A DNA stretch of 64,000 nt, from the NCBI RefSeq assembly GCF_036226885.1, contig NZ_CP109027.1, forward strand, positions 8,184,001 through 8,248,000, read 5' to 3'. Shown piece by piece: positions 1 through 7,555 of this stretch. How positions within the stretch are numbered: the stretch's first letter is position 1; each line of letters opens with the position of its first letter. The notes under the pieces are model-generated. The model saw only the letters and a list, made by a program, of their open reading frames with translations, was not told where the DNA came from and did no database searches. This DNA comes from Streptomyces sp. NBC_00663. GTDB taxonomy: Bacteria; Actinomycetota; Actinomycetes; Streptomycetales; Streptomycetaceae. Position numbers and translations under genes: made by a program.

Positions 1-583
1 CGAGCGTGTCGCGCTCCGGCGACCAGGCGAGGGCGGTGATGCCGGTGCGGCCCGTGCACGGGGCGAAGTCCATCCGGACCGGGGAGACGCTCCACAGCTG
101 GAGCGCGGTGGCGGTGGCCAGGCAGAGCTGGCGGCCCTGCGGATCCCAGGCCAGGGCGACCACCGGGTCCACCGTCGGCAGCGGGGACGACACGAGGGTG
201 CCCCGATGGTGGACGAGCACGCCGTCACCGGCGCAGGCCACCCACAGTCCGTCGGGCGACACCGTGAGCGTGTCCGCGCCGGCCGGCACCGGGAACCCGT
301 CGTCGGCCGGCGCCCCGCTGTCCCCGTCGTACACCTCGACCCGCCCCGCGCGCAGCACGAACACCTCACCGCCGTCCGGCCCCCAGGCCACGGCCGCCGG
401 CCGCCCCTCCCCGGGCGCCGACCACAGCACCCGCCCGGTGTCGTCACGACAGCTCAGGGCACGCTCGGTGAGATGCAGAAACGCGGTGCCGTCCCGGGAG
501 AGACCGGTGCAGGGGTCGGTACCGGTGAGCGAGAGGAGCCGCCGGGGGCCGGGAGGAACGGCGGCCTCGGGGCGGGCCGTCAT
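1..583 (-). CDS. WD40-repeat (beta-propeller) protein, partial at left edge
   Basis: The frame is open from an ATG at 583 to the window edge; the remaining part lies outside. The visible 194 residues show repeated WD40-like blades with recurring motifs such as VAWGPDGGEV, LTVSPDGLWVAC, LAWDPQGRQLCLA and ALAWSPERDTL, each about 40 residues apart. No signal peptide is visible, so it is probably cytoplasmic. The start ATG overlaps the TGA of the preceding reading frame (ATGA), as at most junctions of this operon, so it is probably translationally coupled. WD40 propellers are scaffolds or sensors in NTPase-based conflict systems; that role is inferred from the neighbours. The missing C-terminal part could carry further domains. 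Confidence 0.75.
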   Translation of the reverse strand, partial: MTARPEAAVPPGPRRLLSLTGTDPCTGLSRDGTAFLHLTERALSCRDDTGRVLWSAPGEGRPAAVAWGPDGGEVFVLRAGRVEVYDGDSGAPADDGFPVPAGADTLTVSPDGLWVACAGDGVLVHHRGTLVSSPLPTVDPVVALAWDPQGRQLCLATATALQLWSVSPVRMDFAPCTGRTGITALAWSPERDTL

Positions 584-798
584 GGGAGCCCCGGGGAATC
601 GGCGACGCCGCGGCCTGACTCTGTGCGACAGGTCGGTGGCGCGTGGTCGGTCGCCGCTGTGCCACCGCTCACCGTCTCGCCGCCGCCGCTCGCTGTCTCG
701 CCCTGCTCCGTCCCGCCTCCGGTCGCTGTCTCGCCCCGCTCGGTCCCGCCGTCACTCGTCGTCTCGCCTCTCTCCGTCCCGCCGCCGCTCGCCGTCAC
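580..798 (-). CDS. Hidden small repeat-rich ORF (72 aa), or frameshifted tail of the upstream gene
   Basis: Between the stop of the 579-residue protein gene (795-797) and the WD40 start (583) one frame stays open. It begins with a GTG at 798 that overlaps the upstream TGA (GTGA) and ends with a TGA at 580-582 that overlaps the WD40 ATG. A GAGGA lies just before the GTG. The product consists mainly of an 11-residue repeat (GGTERGETTSD, GGTERGETATG, GGTEQGETASG) and is hydrophilic and probably disordered. Either it is a separate small protein, or it is the natural tail of the upstream protein reached by a frameshift. The perfect coupling on both sides is the main argument for translation; repeat-driven frame openness by chance remains possible. 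Confidence 0.4.
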   Translation of the reverse strand: MTASGGGTERGETTSDGGTERGETATGGGTEQGETASGGGETVSGGTAATDHAPPTCRTESGRGVADSPGLP

Positions 799-800
799 CG
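680..800 (-). repeat. 33-bp tandem repeat, about 3.6 copies
   Basis: Units begin at 680, 713, 746 and 779, the last one incomplete. They share the pattern CCGCCnCCn(C/G)TCGnnGTCTCGCCnn and differ by several substitutions. The 33-bp period keeps the small coupled ORF (580-798) in frame, giving 11-residue protein repeats. Slippage here could alter the link between the neighbouring genes. Confidence 0.8.
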
Positions 801-2537
801 TTCCTCTGTCCCCTCCAGTGCCGCCCGTTCGAACAGGCGGGCCGCCTCCAGAGGGTCGCCCGCGGAGCGGAAGGCCTCGGCGGCGCCCTCGTGGTCGCCC
901 GTGGCGCGTAGGCGTGCGGCCCGTTCGAGCGCCTCGCCGGGGCTGTGGTGGGGTGTCGGAGCCGGCCCTTGCGGGGTGCCGCTCGCCGTGGCCAGCGCGT
1001 CCAGGGCGTCGAGGAGTTCGCGGCCCGCCTTCGACAGACCGGTGGAGACCTCGACCGGCTCCGGTGGGGCCCACAGGGTCCACAGGGGCACCATCGGGGC
1101 GAGCGGGAAGCGGTGCCGGCCGCCGTGCCAGCAGACCACCGCCGAGGTGCCGTCGAGGCCGAAAAGGTGAGCGCGGGCCGCGGGCGGCAGCGGGGGCGTG
1201 AGTGTGTGCCCGGCTTCCAGGAACAGGCTGCCGGGACCGATGCGGTGCAGGGGAACGCCGAACGGGAGGTCGCGGGCCAGGCCCGCCGGTTCGAGGAGCA
1301 GATGGTGACCGGGGCCCGGCAGCAGGAACCCGGCCTCCCCGAGGGGCCGGCCCGGCAAGTACCGGCGCAGAAGGGGGAGTTCGTCGTCGTGCAGCAGGAC
1401 CGCGTCGACCGCCGTGTCCGCGTGGGCGTCGGACACGACCCGCACCCGCGTCGACGGCACTCGCGCGGCGTCCGGCAACGCGCAAGCGGTGAGCGGGGGT
1501 TCGGCCGCCACCCCGACCAGCTCGGTCGGTACCGGCGAAGGTGCTCCCAGTGGCTCAAGACGCAGCGGAGGCCACTCCTCGCGGTCGCCGACCAGCCACA
1601 ACTCCCCTTCGGGCACCGGGGAGTACAGCAGGGCGTCGTCGAGGGGAGGAGACAGACGTACGTCCAGCAGCAGCCGTTCGCAGCCGGTCACCGCACGGCA
1701 CACCGCCGTCCGGGGCAGCGCCGAAAGGGCCACGACCAGGGCGTGCGGGATCGCGTCCGGTGACGTCAACGCGAAGGCCGTCAACTCGTGTGGGGGGAGG
1801 TCCGGGCTGTCCCAGGGGCGGGCCCGTACGGCGAGCGACGACACCTCGACACCGAAGGCCAGCGCCTGGCGGACGACGGACGACAGGAGTTGCGGTGCCG
1901 TCAGCACCAGCACGGTGCGGTGGCCGGCCCGGGCGGGCGGGGTCAGGGGGAGACGGGAGACCAGGTCCACCAGGTCGAGCGCGGGCCAGGACAGCACCTC
2001 GCTCAACTGATCGGGTCCGCCGCCGGGTTGGCCCGCGAGCGCCCCGTGTCCGAGGACCGGTCGAGGTGCGCCGCCGTGCAGGCTCAGCAGCTCGGTGCCG
2101 ACCGTCGGGCCGATCACACTGAGCAGCCAGACCGCCCCGCCGCCCGGCTCCCCGTGACAGCTCCACTCCGCCGCCCCCGCCCGGTGCAGCGCCTCCAACG
2201 CGCCGAGGACCCGGTGCGGGGAGGTGAAACGGGCGGCGACGCGCCAGTCGACGGTGGGGGAGGAGGTGTACGAGACCGGCGGCGCCGGTGTCGGAGGGTC
2301 CTCCTCCGGCGGGCGCGCCGGGCGCACGCTGAAGCGGACGCCGTGGTCGTGAGCGCCGCTCGCCTGGCGGGGTGGCCGTGGCGGGGGCTGGACCGGAGGG
2401 GGCTGCGGGGTCGGCGGCGGAGCCCCGCGCGGCGCCGGGCGCGCCACGATCGGGGTCGGCGGGGTGCCGGCGGAGGGGGGTGTCTCCGGCGTGATGCGGT
2501 TCAGGAAACGCCGCAGGGGGCTTTCGCCGCGTTCCAT
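795..2537 (-). CDS. Large accessory protein of the ternary NTPase system (bpX-like candidate), TPR-like C-terminus
   Basis: 580 residues. The N-terminal 90 or so residues are a Pro/Arg-rich linker; the middle is beta-strand-rich with no catalytic motif I can identify; the last 45 residues (ALERAARLRATGDHEGAAEAFR onwards) look like TPR-type helical hairpins resembling the next protein upstream. Context (MoxR ATPase, FtsH-like ATPase) suggests one of the beta-propeller-like 'bpX' or related accessory components described for MoxR/FtsH ternary systems, but that assignment is by context only. No signal peptide or membrane segment. Starts three bases after the upstream stop (TGATCCATG). The frame following its stop is also open and coupled, so the true C-terminus may be longer. 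Confidence 0.6.
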   Translation of the reverse strand: MERGESPLRRFLNRITPETPPSAGTPPTPIVARPAPRGAPPPTPQPPPVQPPPRPPRQASGAHDHGVRFSVRPARPPEEDPPTPAPPVSYTSSPTVDWRVAARFTSPHRVLGALEALHRAGAAEWSCHGEPGGGAVWLLSVIGPTVGTELLSLHGGAPRPVLGHGALAGQPGGGPDQLSEVLSWPALDLVDLVSRLPLTPPARAGHRTVLVLTAPQLLSSVVRQALAFGVEVSSLAVRARPWDSPDLPPHELTAFALTSPDAIPHALVVALSALPRTAVCRAVTGCERLLLDVRLSPPLDDALLYSPVPEGELWLVGDREEWPPLRLEPLGAPSPVPTELVGVAAEPPLTACALPDAARVPSTRVRVVSDAHADTAVDAVLLHDDELPLLRRYLPGRPLGEAGFLLPGPGHHLLLEPAGLARDLPFGVPLHRIGPGSLFLEAGHTLTPPLPPAARAHLFGLDGTSAVVCWHGGRHRFPLAPMVPLWTLWAPPEPVEVSTGLSKAGRELLDALDALATASGTPQGPAPTPHHSPGEALERAARLRATGDHEGAAEAFRSAGDPLEAARLFERAALEGTEER

Positions 2538-2540
2538 GGA

Positions 2541-3290
2541 TCAGCGCCCCTCGGCCCGGCCGACGTCCGCGTCGACGCCCGTCCCGACGTTCGCGTCGAC
2601 GCCTGTCTCGCCGCCCGTCCCGACGTCCGCCTCGACGGGCGGCCCGGACGGCAGCCAGGCGGTGGAGCCGAGCCGTTCGCCGGCCCACTCCCGCCAGCGG
2701 TCCAGTACGTCTCCGCCGCCCTGGGCGTCGTAGGCCGCTCGGAACAGCCGTGCCCCCCAGTCGAAGCGCTCGATCCGGTCCGCCGCCTCGACGCCCCAGT
2801 CCAGCGTCAGCCGGCGCTCGGTGCGGGCGGCCAGGGACGGCAGCCGGGCCTCGACGCGGGGGAGGAGGGCGAGGAGGGGGCCGGCCGGGCCGCCGCCGAG
2901 GCGGTCGGCGAGGGCGCGGGCGAGTTCGAGGCGGAGCAGCTGGGGTCCCTTGCCGACGGTGTCGGCGGCGGCCAGGAGCCGGCGGGCGGGGGTGATGTCA
3001 CCGGCCAGGAGCAGCTCCCAGGCCGCCTCCAGTCTGCGGCCCCGCTCCTGCCAGCAGCGGGCGGCGAGTTCGGGTCGGCCGAGCAGCCGGTAGCAGCGGG
3101 CCGCCTGTTCCGGGTGGCCGGCCTGCCGGTAGGTGCGCGCGGCGTGCTCCAAGTCGCCGGCCCGCTGGTAGGCGTCGGCCGCCGACCACTGCCAGCCGAG
3201 CAGGTCGTAGCAGCGGGCGGCCTCGGTGTGCGCCTGGGCCTCGGAGTAGCAGCGCGCGGCCTTGAGCAGCAGCCGGGTGCGCCGGCTCAT
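2541..3290 (-). CDS. TPR-like helical repeat protein
   Basis: 249 residues. Residues about 8-115 contain back-to-back helical hairpins with the spaced Ala/Tyr/Leu pattern of TPR units (for example EAARCYDLLGWQWSAADAYQ and HPEQAARCYRLLGRPELAA). This predicts a right-handed superhelix for protein contacts. The middle is helical without motifs. The C-terminus is an acidic, Gly-rich 8-residue repeat (VDADVGTG type). The start overlaps the upstream stop as ATGA. Probably a scaffold for the ATPases; no enzymatic residues seen. Confidence 0.65.
   Translation of the reverse strand: MSRRTRLLLKAARCYSEAQAHTEAARCYDLLGWQWSAADAYQRAGDLEHAARTYRQAGHPEQAARCYRLLGRPELAARCWQERGRRLEAAWELLLAGDITPARRLLAAADTVGKGPQLLRLELARALADRLGGGPAGPLLALLPRVEARLPSLAARTERRLTLDWGVEAADRIERFDWGARLFRAAYDAQGGGDVLDRWREWAGERLGSTAWLPSGPPVEADVGTGGETGVDANVGTGVDADVGRAEGR
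2561..2644 (-). repeat. 24-bp tandem repeat encoding VDADVGTG-like octapeptides
   Basis: Units at 2561-2584 and 2585-2608 are near identical; a third, separated by 12 bases, lies at 2621-2644. It encodes the acidic tail of the TPR-like protein. The multiple-of-three period keeps frame. Confidence 0.65.
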
Positions 3291-3574
3291 GCGGTCTCCC
3301 GCTCACCCGGCTCGGGACCCTCGCTCTCGACGGCCTCCTCCCGCGTGCGCCGCGGGGTCTGCGGCGTCGGATCGTGCCGTTGCAGGGGCCGCTCCTCGAA
3401 CGGCGAGATCTCCTCGACGTCCGGCCGGCGCGCCAGGACCTGCCCCAGCTCGGCGCTGATCCGGTCGTGCTCGGCGTCGTGCTCGGGGCCGGAACCGGCG
3501 CCGATGTCGTCCACCTGGAACAGTTCGACCTCTCCGGTGTCCGGGTTGAACCGGAACCGCACCCGCACCCGCAT
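3287..3574 (-). CDS. Small accessory protein (95 aa), unknown
   Basis: The N-terminus MRVRVRFRFNPDTGEVELFQV forms a short beta-hairpin-like segment, followed by an acidic, probably disordered tail. I do not recognise a named family with certainty; short proteins of this kind accompany FtsH/MoxR ternary systems. It has no di-glycine C-terminus (ends ERETA), so it is not an obvious ubiquitin-like modifier. The RBS is GGAGAA about 7 bases before the ATG and lies inside a duplicated stop/RBS motif. Stop overlaps the next start (ATGA). Confidence 0.6.
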   Translation of the reverse strand: MRVRVRFRFNPDTGEVELFQVDDIGAGSGPEHDAEHDRISAELGQVLARRPDVEEISPFEERPLQRHDPTPQTPRRTREEAVESEGPEPGERETA

Positions 3575-3577
3575 CGA

Positions 3578-3657
3578 TCAGTTCTCCATCCCGGATCAGT
3601 TCCCCACGGCGTCGAAGCCCCCAGCCGGCCCCGAGTCAGTTCTCCGTCCTGTCGAAG
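3578..3657 (-). repeat. Duplicated gene-end/RBS motif at an operon junction
   Basis: The motif TCAGTTCTCC (GGAGAACTGA on the coding strand) occurs at 3578-3587, 3596-3605 (one mismatch) and 3636-3645. The last copy is the true stop of the 269-residue gene. A longer 24-bp block, including GTCGAAG, is repeated at about 3594-3617 and 3634-3657. The 61-base gap between the two genes therefore looks like a duplication of the upstream gene's 3' end, which now supplies the RBS of the 95-residue gene. Confidence 0.7.
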
Positions 3658-4445
3658 TCGATCTCGAACTCGATGTCGATGCCGCCGTCGGACTCCTCCT
3701 GCCGGATGCCGGTGGCGCCGTGCTGCCGGGCGAAGTCGAGCAGCGCCCGCTGATAGGCCGTGGCCAGCACGCCGTTCACGGCCCGCAGCCCGTCCTGCCC
3801 GAGCCGGGTGATGCGCTCGCGGTTGCGGGTCTCCAGGTCGGCGCGGACCCGCTCACGCTCCTCGGCCAGCCGGGCCCGTGCGTCGTCGTCCGCCGCCCGC
3901 TGGAGCCGGGCCTCGGCCGCGGCGGCCGCGGTGGTCGACTCCTGGTCCGCCTGCGCCCGCAGCCGTCCCGCCAGTTCGCGCGCCCGGCGCACGGCGTCGG
4001 CCTCGGCGACCACCTGCGCCTCGCGCTCGGCCACTTCACGGGTGCGTCCGGCGAATCCGTCGGCGTAGTACCGCCCTTCGCCGCTGCCGGTGGCCTGCTC
4101 GCGGACCGCGCCGCGCAGGGTCTCGGCCGCGTGGCCCTCGACGGTGACCTGGTCCTCCAGGCGGGCGGTCACCACGAGTTCGCCGGTGGCGGGGTCGTAG
4201 CGGACCTGACCGTCCGTCAAGGTGAGTACATGGCCGCCGCCTTCGGCCAGCCAGCCGTCGGCCGTGGCGAGCGTGTGCTCGAAGACCTGCCGGGTGGCCT
4301 GCCCCAGCGTGCCGCCGAACGGATGGCGCACCTCCAACTCGCTGACCACGGAGTCGCTGGCGCTGGCGCGGCGCTCCAGGGCGAGTTCCCACGCCTCGAC
4401 GACTTCTCTGGTGGCCTCGACACGGACCCTGCGCGGATTGCACAT
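3636..4445 (-). CDS. Accessory protein with MCNPRRV N-terminus and coiled coil
   Basis: 269 residues. It opens with MCNPRRVRV, a compact Cys-containing start that looks like a conserved tag. Residues about 75-95 contain a beta hairpin (GHVLTLTDGQVRYDPATGELVV). Residues about 125-210 are a long Ala/Glu/Arg-rich helix predicted to form a coiled coil. The tail is acidic (DIEFEIDFDRTEN). No catalytic motif is visible. The position right after the MoxR gene suggests a structural partner of the ATPases, comparable to the 'X' proteins of FtsH-vWA-MoxR ternary systems (recalled family context, not verified). RBS GGGGGA lies 5' of the ATG. Confidence 0.65.
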   Translation of the reverse strand: MCNPRRVRVEATREVVEAWELALERRASASDSVVSELEVRHPFGGTLGQATRQVFEHTLATADGWLAEGGGHVLTLTDGQVRYDPATGELVVTARLEDQVTVEGHAAETLRGAVREQATGSGEGRYYADGFAGRTREVAEREAQVVAEADAVRRARELAGRLRAQADQESTTAAAAAEARLQRAADDDARARLAEERERVRADLETRNRERITRLGQDGLRAVNGVLATAYQRALLDFARQHGATGIRQEESDGGIDIEFEIDFDRTEN

Positions 4446-4499
4446 AGAGCTGGTGTCCCCCTGATTCCGCAGCCGGGCGCGGGCGCCCGTAGCTGTGCG

Positions 4500-5654
4500 T
4501 CAGCCCTGGTCCAGCAAGGCCAGAGTGTGGTCGATGATACTCGCGAGCTCCCTCTCGCCTTCCCTGTTGCCCGGAACAGCACGCCTCAACTCCAGTCTCA
4601 GGGTATTGAGTTGACGCAGGACGCGCTCCACGGACGCGGGCGGCGACCCGGCCCCGACCTGACGGCCGAGGACCCGCGCGTCGGAGACCAGGCGTTGTAC
4701 GGTCCGGGCGGGTTCGTCGGGGTCCTCGGAGAGGCCGCCGGTGCGGCGGCGTACCGCCTCCTGTACCACCGGCGCGTGCGCCGGGTCGGACCAGAAGTGT
4801 TCCAGCGGCCACAGGTCGGCGGCCTCGGCCCGTACCCGCTCCTCCCGCAGCGCCGCCGCGGCCACCAGCCGGAGCCCGCGGATGATCCGCCGGTCGGACA
4901 ACGTCACGCCCTGGCCGAGGAGTTCATGGATCAGCTCCGCGTACTCCGGGGTGACCACGCTCAGATCGGCGTGCGCCAGCTGCCGGTGCAGCCGGTCCAG
5001 GGTGGCCGCGTCGATCCACGCGTGCTCGTCACCGGCGGAGGTGGCGCGGCCGAGCGCGGAACCCTTCGCCAGGAGTTCGTCCAGCCGGTTGCCTGCCACC
5101 GGCGGGATCGTCAGGCGCAGCAGGAACCGGTCGGCGAAGGCGAGCAACGAGGGGTCCTGCGGCAGGGAGTTGGCGGCGCCGACGAGGGTGATGAGCGGGA
5201 CGGCCTCGACGCCCTGGCCGTTGTGGAAGACGCGCTCGTTCATCACGGTCAGCAGGGTGTTGAGGATCGGACTGCCGCTCTGGAAGATCTCGTCGAGGAA
5301 GGCGACCTGCGCCTGGGGCAGCATGCCGTCGGTGCGGAACCGGTACTCGTGGCCGCTCTGGAAGGCGGGCACGTCCACCGGCCCGAACAGCTCGGCCGGT
5401 TCGGTGAACCGGGTCAGCAGCCGTACGAAGGGGCGGCTGCCGAGCCCTGCCGCGAACCGGCTGACGAGGTCCGTCTTGCCGGTGCCCGGCGGCCCGAGCA
5501 GCAGCACGTGCTCGTGCGCGAGGACCGCGACCTCCAGCAGGTCCAGGGCGAGCCGCCGCCCCACGAAGTGCTGGTCGATGCTGCGGCCGAGCGCCTTGAG
5601 ACGTCGTACGGCGTTGAGGTCGTCGCCACTCCAGGTGGCCGTCGCGGTTGTCAT
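4500..5654 (-). CDS. MoxR/RavA-type AAA+ ATPase
   Basis: 384 residues. Walker A GPPGTGKT at 54-61 and Walker B VAFLDEI at about 117-123, followed by the MoxR hallmarks EPAELFGPVD, NTLLTVMNER and FADRFLLRL. MoxR ATPases are chaperone-like remodelers that normally work with a von Willebrand A (vWA) partner. No vWA protein with a MIDAS motif is visible in this window; it may lie beyond the left edge. The start overlaps the upstream stop as ATGA, so stoichiometric coupling with the FtsH-like ATPase is likely. Confidence 0.92.
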   Translation of the reverse strand: MTTATATWSGDDLNAVRRLKALGRSIDQHFVGRRLALDLLEVAVLAHEHVLLLGPPGTGKTDLVSRFAAGLGSRPFVRLLTRFTEPAELFGPVDVPAFQSGHEYRFRTDGMLPQAQVAFLDEIFQSGSPILNTLLTVMNERVFHNGQGVEAVPLITLVGAANSLPQDPSLLAFADRFLLRLTIPPVAGNRLDELLAKGSALGRATSAGDEHAWIDAATLDRLHRQLAHADLSVVTPEYAELIHELLGQGVTLSDRRIIRGLRLVAAAALREERVRAEAADLWPLEHFWSDPAHAPVVQEAVRRRTGGLSEDPDEPARTVQRLVSDARVLGRQVGAGSPPASVERVLRQLNTLRLELRRAVPGNREGERELASIIDHTLALLDQG

Positions 5655-7555
5655 CGGCGCTCCGAGATCATTTCCAGGCGGCCCTGCTGGAGGCGCCCCA
5701 CCAGCCAGCCCAGCCGGCGTGCGTCGGGTTCGATGCCGTGCATGTGTCTGCCGACGAACGCGTCCCGCATCAGGGAGCGCAGCTCGTCGCCGTTGCGGCC
5801 CGCGGTGGCCTCGGCGATCAGTTCGAGCACCTCGTCGTCCAGGGAGATGTGATAGCGGCCCGCGTGGTGGCGCAGGATGGCCCGGCGGGCGGTGACGTCG
5901 GGCAGCGAGATGGCGATGGAACGGAACCGGCTCGGCCGCAGCAGCGCCTTGTCGATGATGTCGATGCGGTTCGTCGTGCCGATCACCAGCATCGGCACCT
6001 CGGGCCGGAAGCCGTCCATCTCGGTGAGGATCTGCGCGACCACGCTGTTGCCGGCCCGGCTGCCGCCGTCGGGACGGTTGCTGCGCTCCATCGTGATCGC
6101 GTCGATCTCGTCGAAGACGATGACGGAGGGCGCGCTGCGCCGCGCGGACGCGAAGATCTCCCGCACCTTGCGCTCGCTCTCACCGACGTACATGTCGGTG
6201 ACCTCGGGCCCGGACACCACCTGGATGGTGGCGTTCATGCCGTTGGCGATGGCCTTGGCGAACAGTGTCTTACCGGTGCCGGGCGGGCCGTAGAAGATGA
6301 TGCCGCGCGGGACGAGTTCGGAGCGCACCTCCTCCATGTCGTCGGGCAGGCTCTGCGCGCCGCTGATGATGGCGAGCGTCTGCCGGATCTCGTCCTTGAC
6401 CTCGTCGTAGCCGCCGATGTCGCCCAGCGTGACGTTGGGGACCTCGAAGTGCGAGGACTGCTGCGCCTTGAACGTCAACAGCGTCTCCCGCAGGTCCTGT
6501 TGGGTGGCCCGCTTCGGCTGCGTCCGGTGCTTCTCGTGCGCGTACCGCATGGCCTGCCGCAGGCGTACGGGGTTCATGCCGGCGACGTGCTTGTAGAACT
6601 CGCGCGGCTGGAACCCCTCGAAGGTCTCGGCCTCCTCCCGCGTCACCAGGGCGGCCCCCAGGAGGGCCTCCTCGGTCTCCGGCGTCTTCACCTTCGGCGG
6701 CAGACCGCTGAGGGTGACCCGGGCGCTGAACCGCTCGGCCAGCACGTCCGGCAGCGGCAGGGTGGGGTCGGCGAAGGCGAGGACCAGCTGATCGGGGAAG
6801 GCGTAGAGCAGCTCGACCAGTTCACGCGCCTCGGCGTGCCGGCCGATGTCGGCGCTGCCGGCCAGCAGGTCGAGATGGGTGAGGACGATGACGTCGCCCT
6901 CCTTCAACTCCTCCAGCTGGGCGCGGAGTCGGGCGAGGCGGCGCTGCCGGGTGCTCAGCTGCGCGCCGTTCATGTCGGCGACGGGGTCGCCGGACCCACG
7001 GCCACCGCCGCCCTCGTCGTCCGTCGAGTCGTCGTCGAGCCGGATGCCGCGGCACTCGGCGAGCGTGACCATCTCCTCCCACAGATGGGTGACGATCAGC
7101 TTCTCGCTGATGACGAGGACGGGCAGCCGGCTGCGCAGCAGGGAGGCGACGCGTTCGATGTGCGGGTAGTAGGCGAGCCGGACGGCCTGGGCGTCGGTGA
7201 TGCGGTCCGGGTGGTCGGCCGGTTCGGTGTCGGGTGCCGCTTCCACACCGCCGGCGTTCCCGTCGAGGGGCTTGGCGAGGGACGTGGGGGCGGGCGAGGT
7301 CGGTGACGTCTGCACCGGCGGGGCCGTGATCCCGGGCGGCGCGAACAGCGGTGTACCGGGGTAGATCTCGGACCGCAGCAGGATGTCGGCGGCGAAGTCC
7401 GACCAGGGCCGGTCCAGCAGCTCCTCGTCCAGCGGGTCCAGCAGCCACACCTCGCAGGAGGCCAGCACCTCCCGCAGTGGGCGGTCGCCCGCCGTGCCGA
7501 GCAGGTCCATCCGGTCGCCGTGGTCCGCGGTGGCCAGGCGCAGTGCTCTCGTCAT
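5651..7555 (-). CDS. FtsH/CDC48-like AAA ATPase with degenerate first AAA module
   Basis: 634 residues from the ATG at 7555, which overlaps the upstream stop; a longer frame upstream is ignored for that reason. Residues about 120-345 resemble an AAA fold without a P-loop; VIVLTHLDLL near 222-231 is Walker-B-like. The second AAA module (about 370-615) is intact: Walker A GPPGTGKT 423-430, pore-loop region YVGESERKV, Walker B VIVFDEID, sensor GTTNR and arginine-finger region LLRPSRF. There is no FtsH zinc protease motif (HExxH) and no transmembrane segment, so it is a soluble unfoldase rather than FtsH itself. Probably threads substrates marked or cleaved by other system components. Confidence 0.85.
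   Translation of the reverse strand: MTRALRLATADHGDRMDLLGTAGDRPLREVLASCEVWLLDPLDEELLDRPWSDFAADILLRSEIYPGTPLFAPPGITAPPVQTSPTSPAPTSLAKPLDGNAGGVEAAPDTEPADHPDRITDAQAVRLAYYPHIERVASLLRSRLPVLVISEKLIVTHLWEEMVTLAECRGIRLDDDSTDDEGGGGRGSGDPVADMNGAQLSTRQRRLARLRAQLEELKEGDVIVLTHLDLLAGSADIGRHAEARELVELLYAFPDQLVLAFADPTLPLPDVLAERFSARVTLSGLPPKVKTPETEEALLGAALVTREEAETFEGFQPREFYKHVAGMNPVRLRQAMRYAHEKHRTQPKRATQQDLRETLLTFKAQQSSHFEVPNVTLGDIGGYDEVKDEIRQTLAIISGAQSLPDDMEEVRSELVPRGIIFYGPPGTGKTLFAKAIANGMNATIQVVSGPEVTDMYVGESERKVREIFASARRSAPSVIVFDEIDAITMERSNRPDGGSRAGNSVVAQILTEMDGFRPEVPMLVIGTTNRIDIIDKALLRPSRFRSIAISLPDVTARRAILRHHAGRYHISLDDEVLELIAEATAGRNGDELRSLMRDAFVGRHMHGIEPDARRLGWLVGRLQQGRLEMISERR

Noticed and set aside
680..800. 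CRISPR-like array
   Set aside because: Units are contiguous, degenerate and coding-phase (33 bp) with no spacers or cas genes.
3287..3574. The 95-residue protein as the missing ubiquitin-like modifier
   Set aside because: It has only a short beta hairpin and ends ERETA, without a C-terminal Gly-Gly or compact beta-grasp.
206..5852. Very long plus-strand open frames (up to 1354 codons) across the first operon
   Set aside because: They are antisense shadows caused by high G+C; the minus-strand genes carry recognisable motifs and ATGA couplings, the plus-strand frames do not.
5651..7555. True FtsH protease
   Set aside because: No HExxH zinc site and no transmembrane helices.
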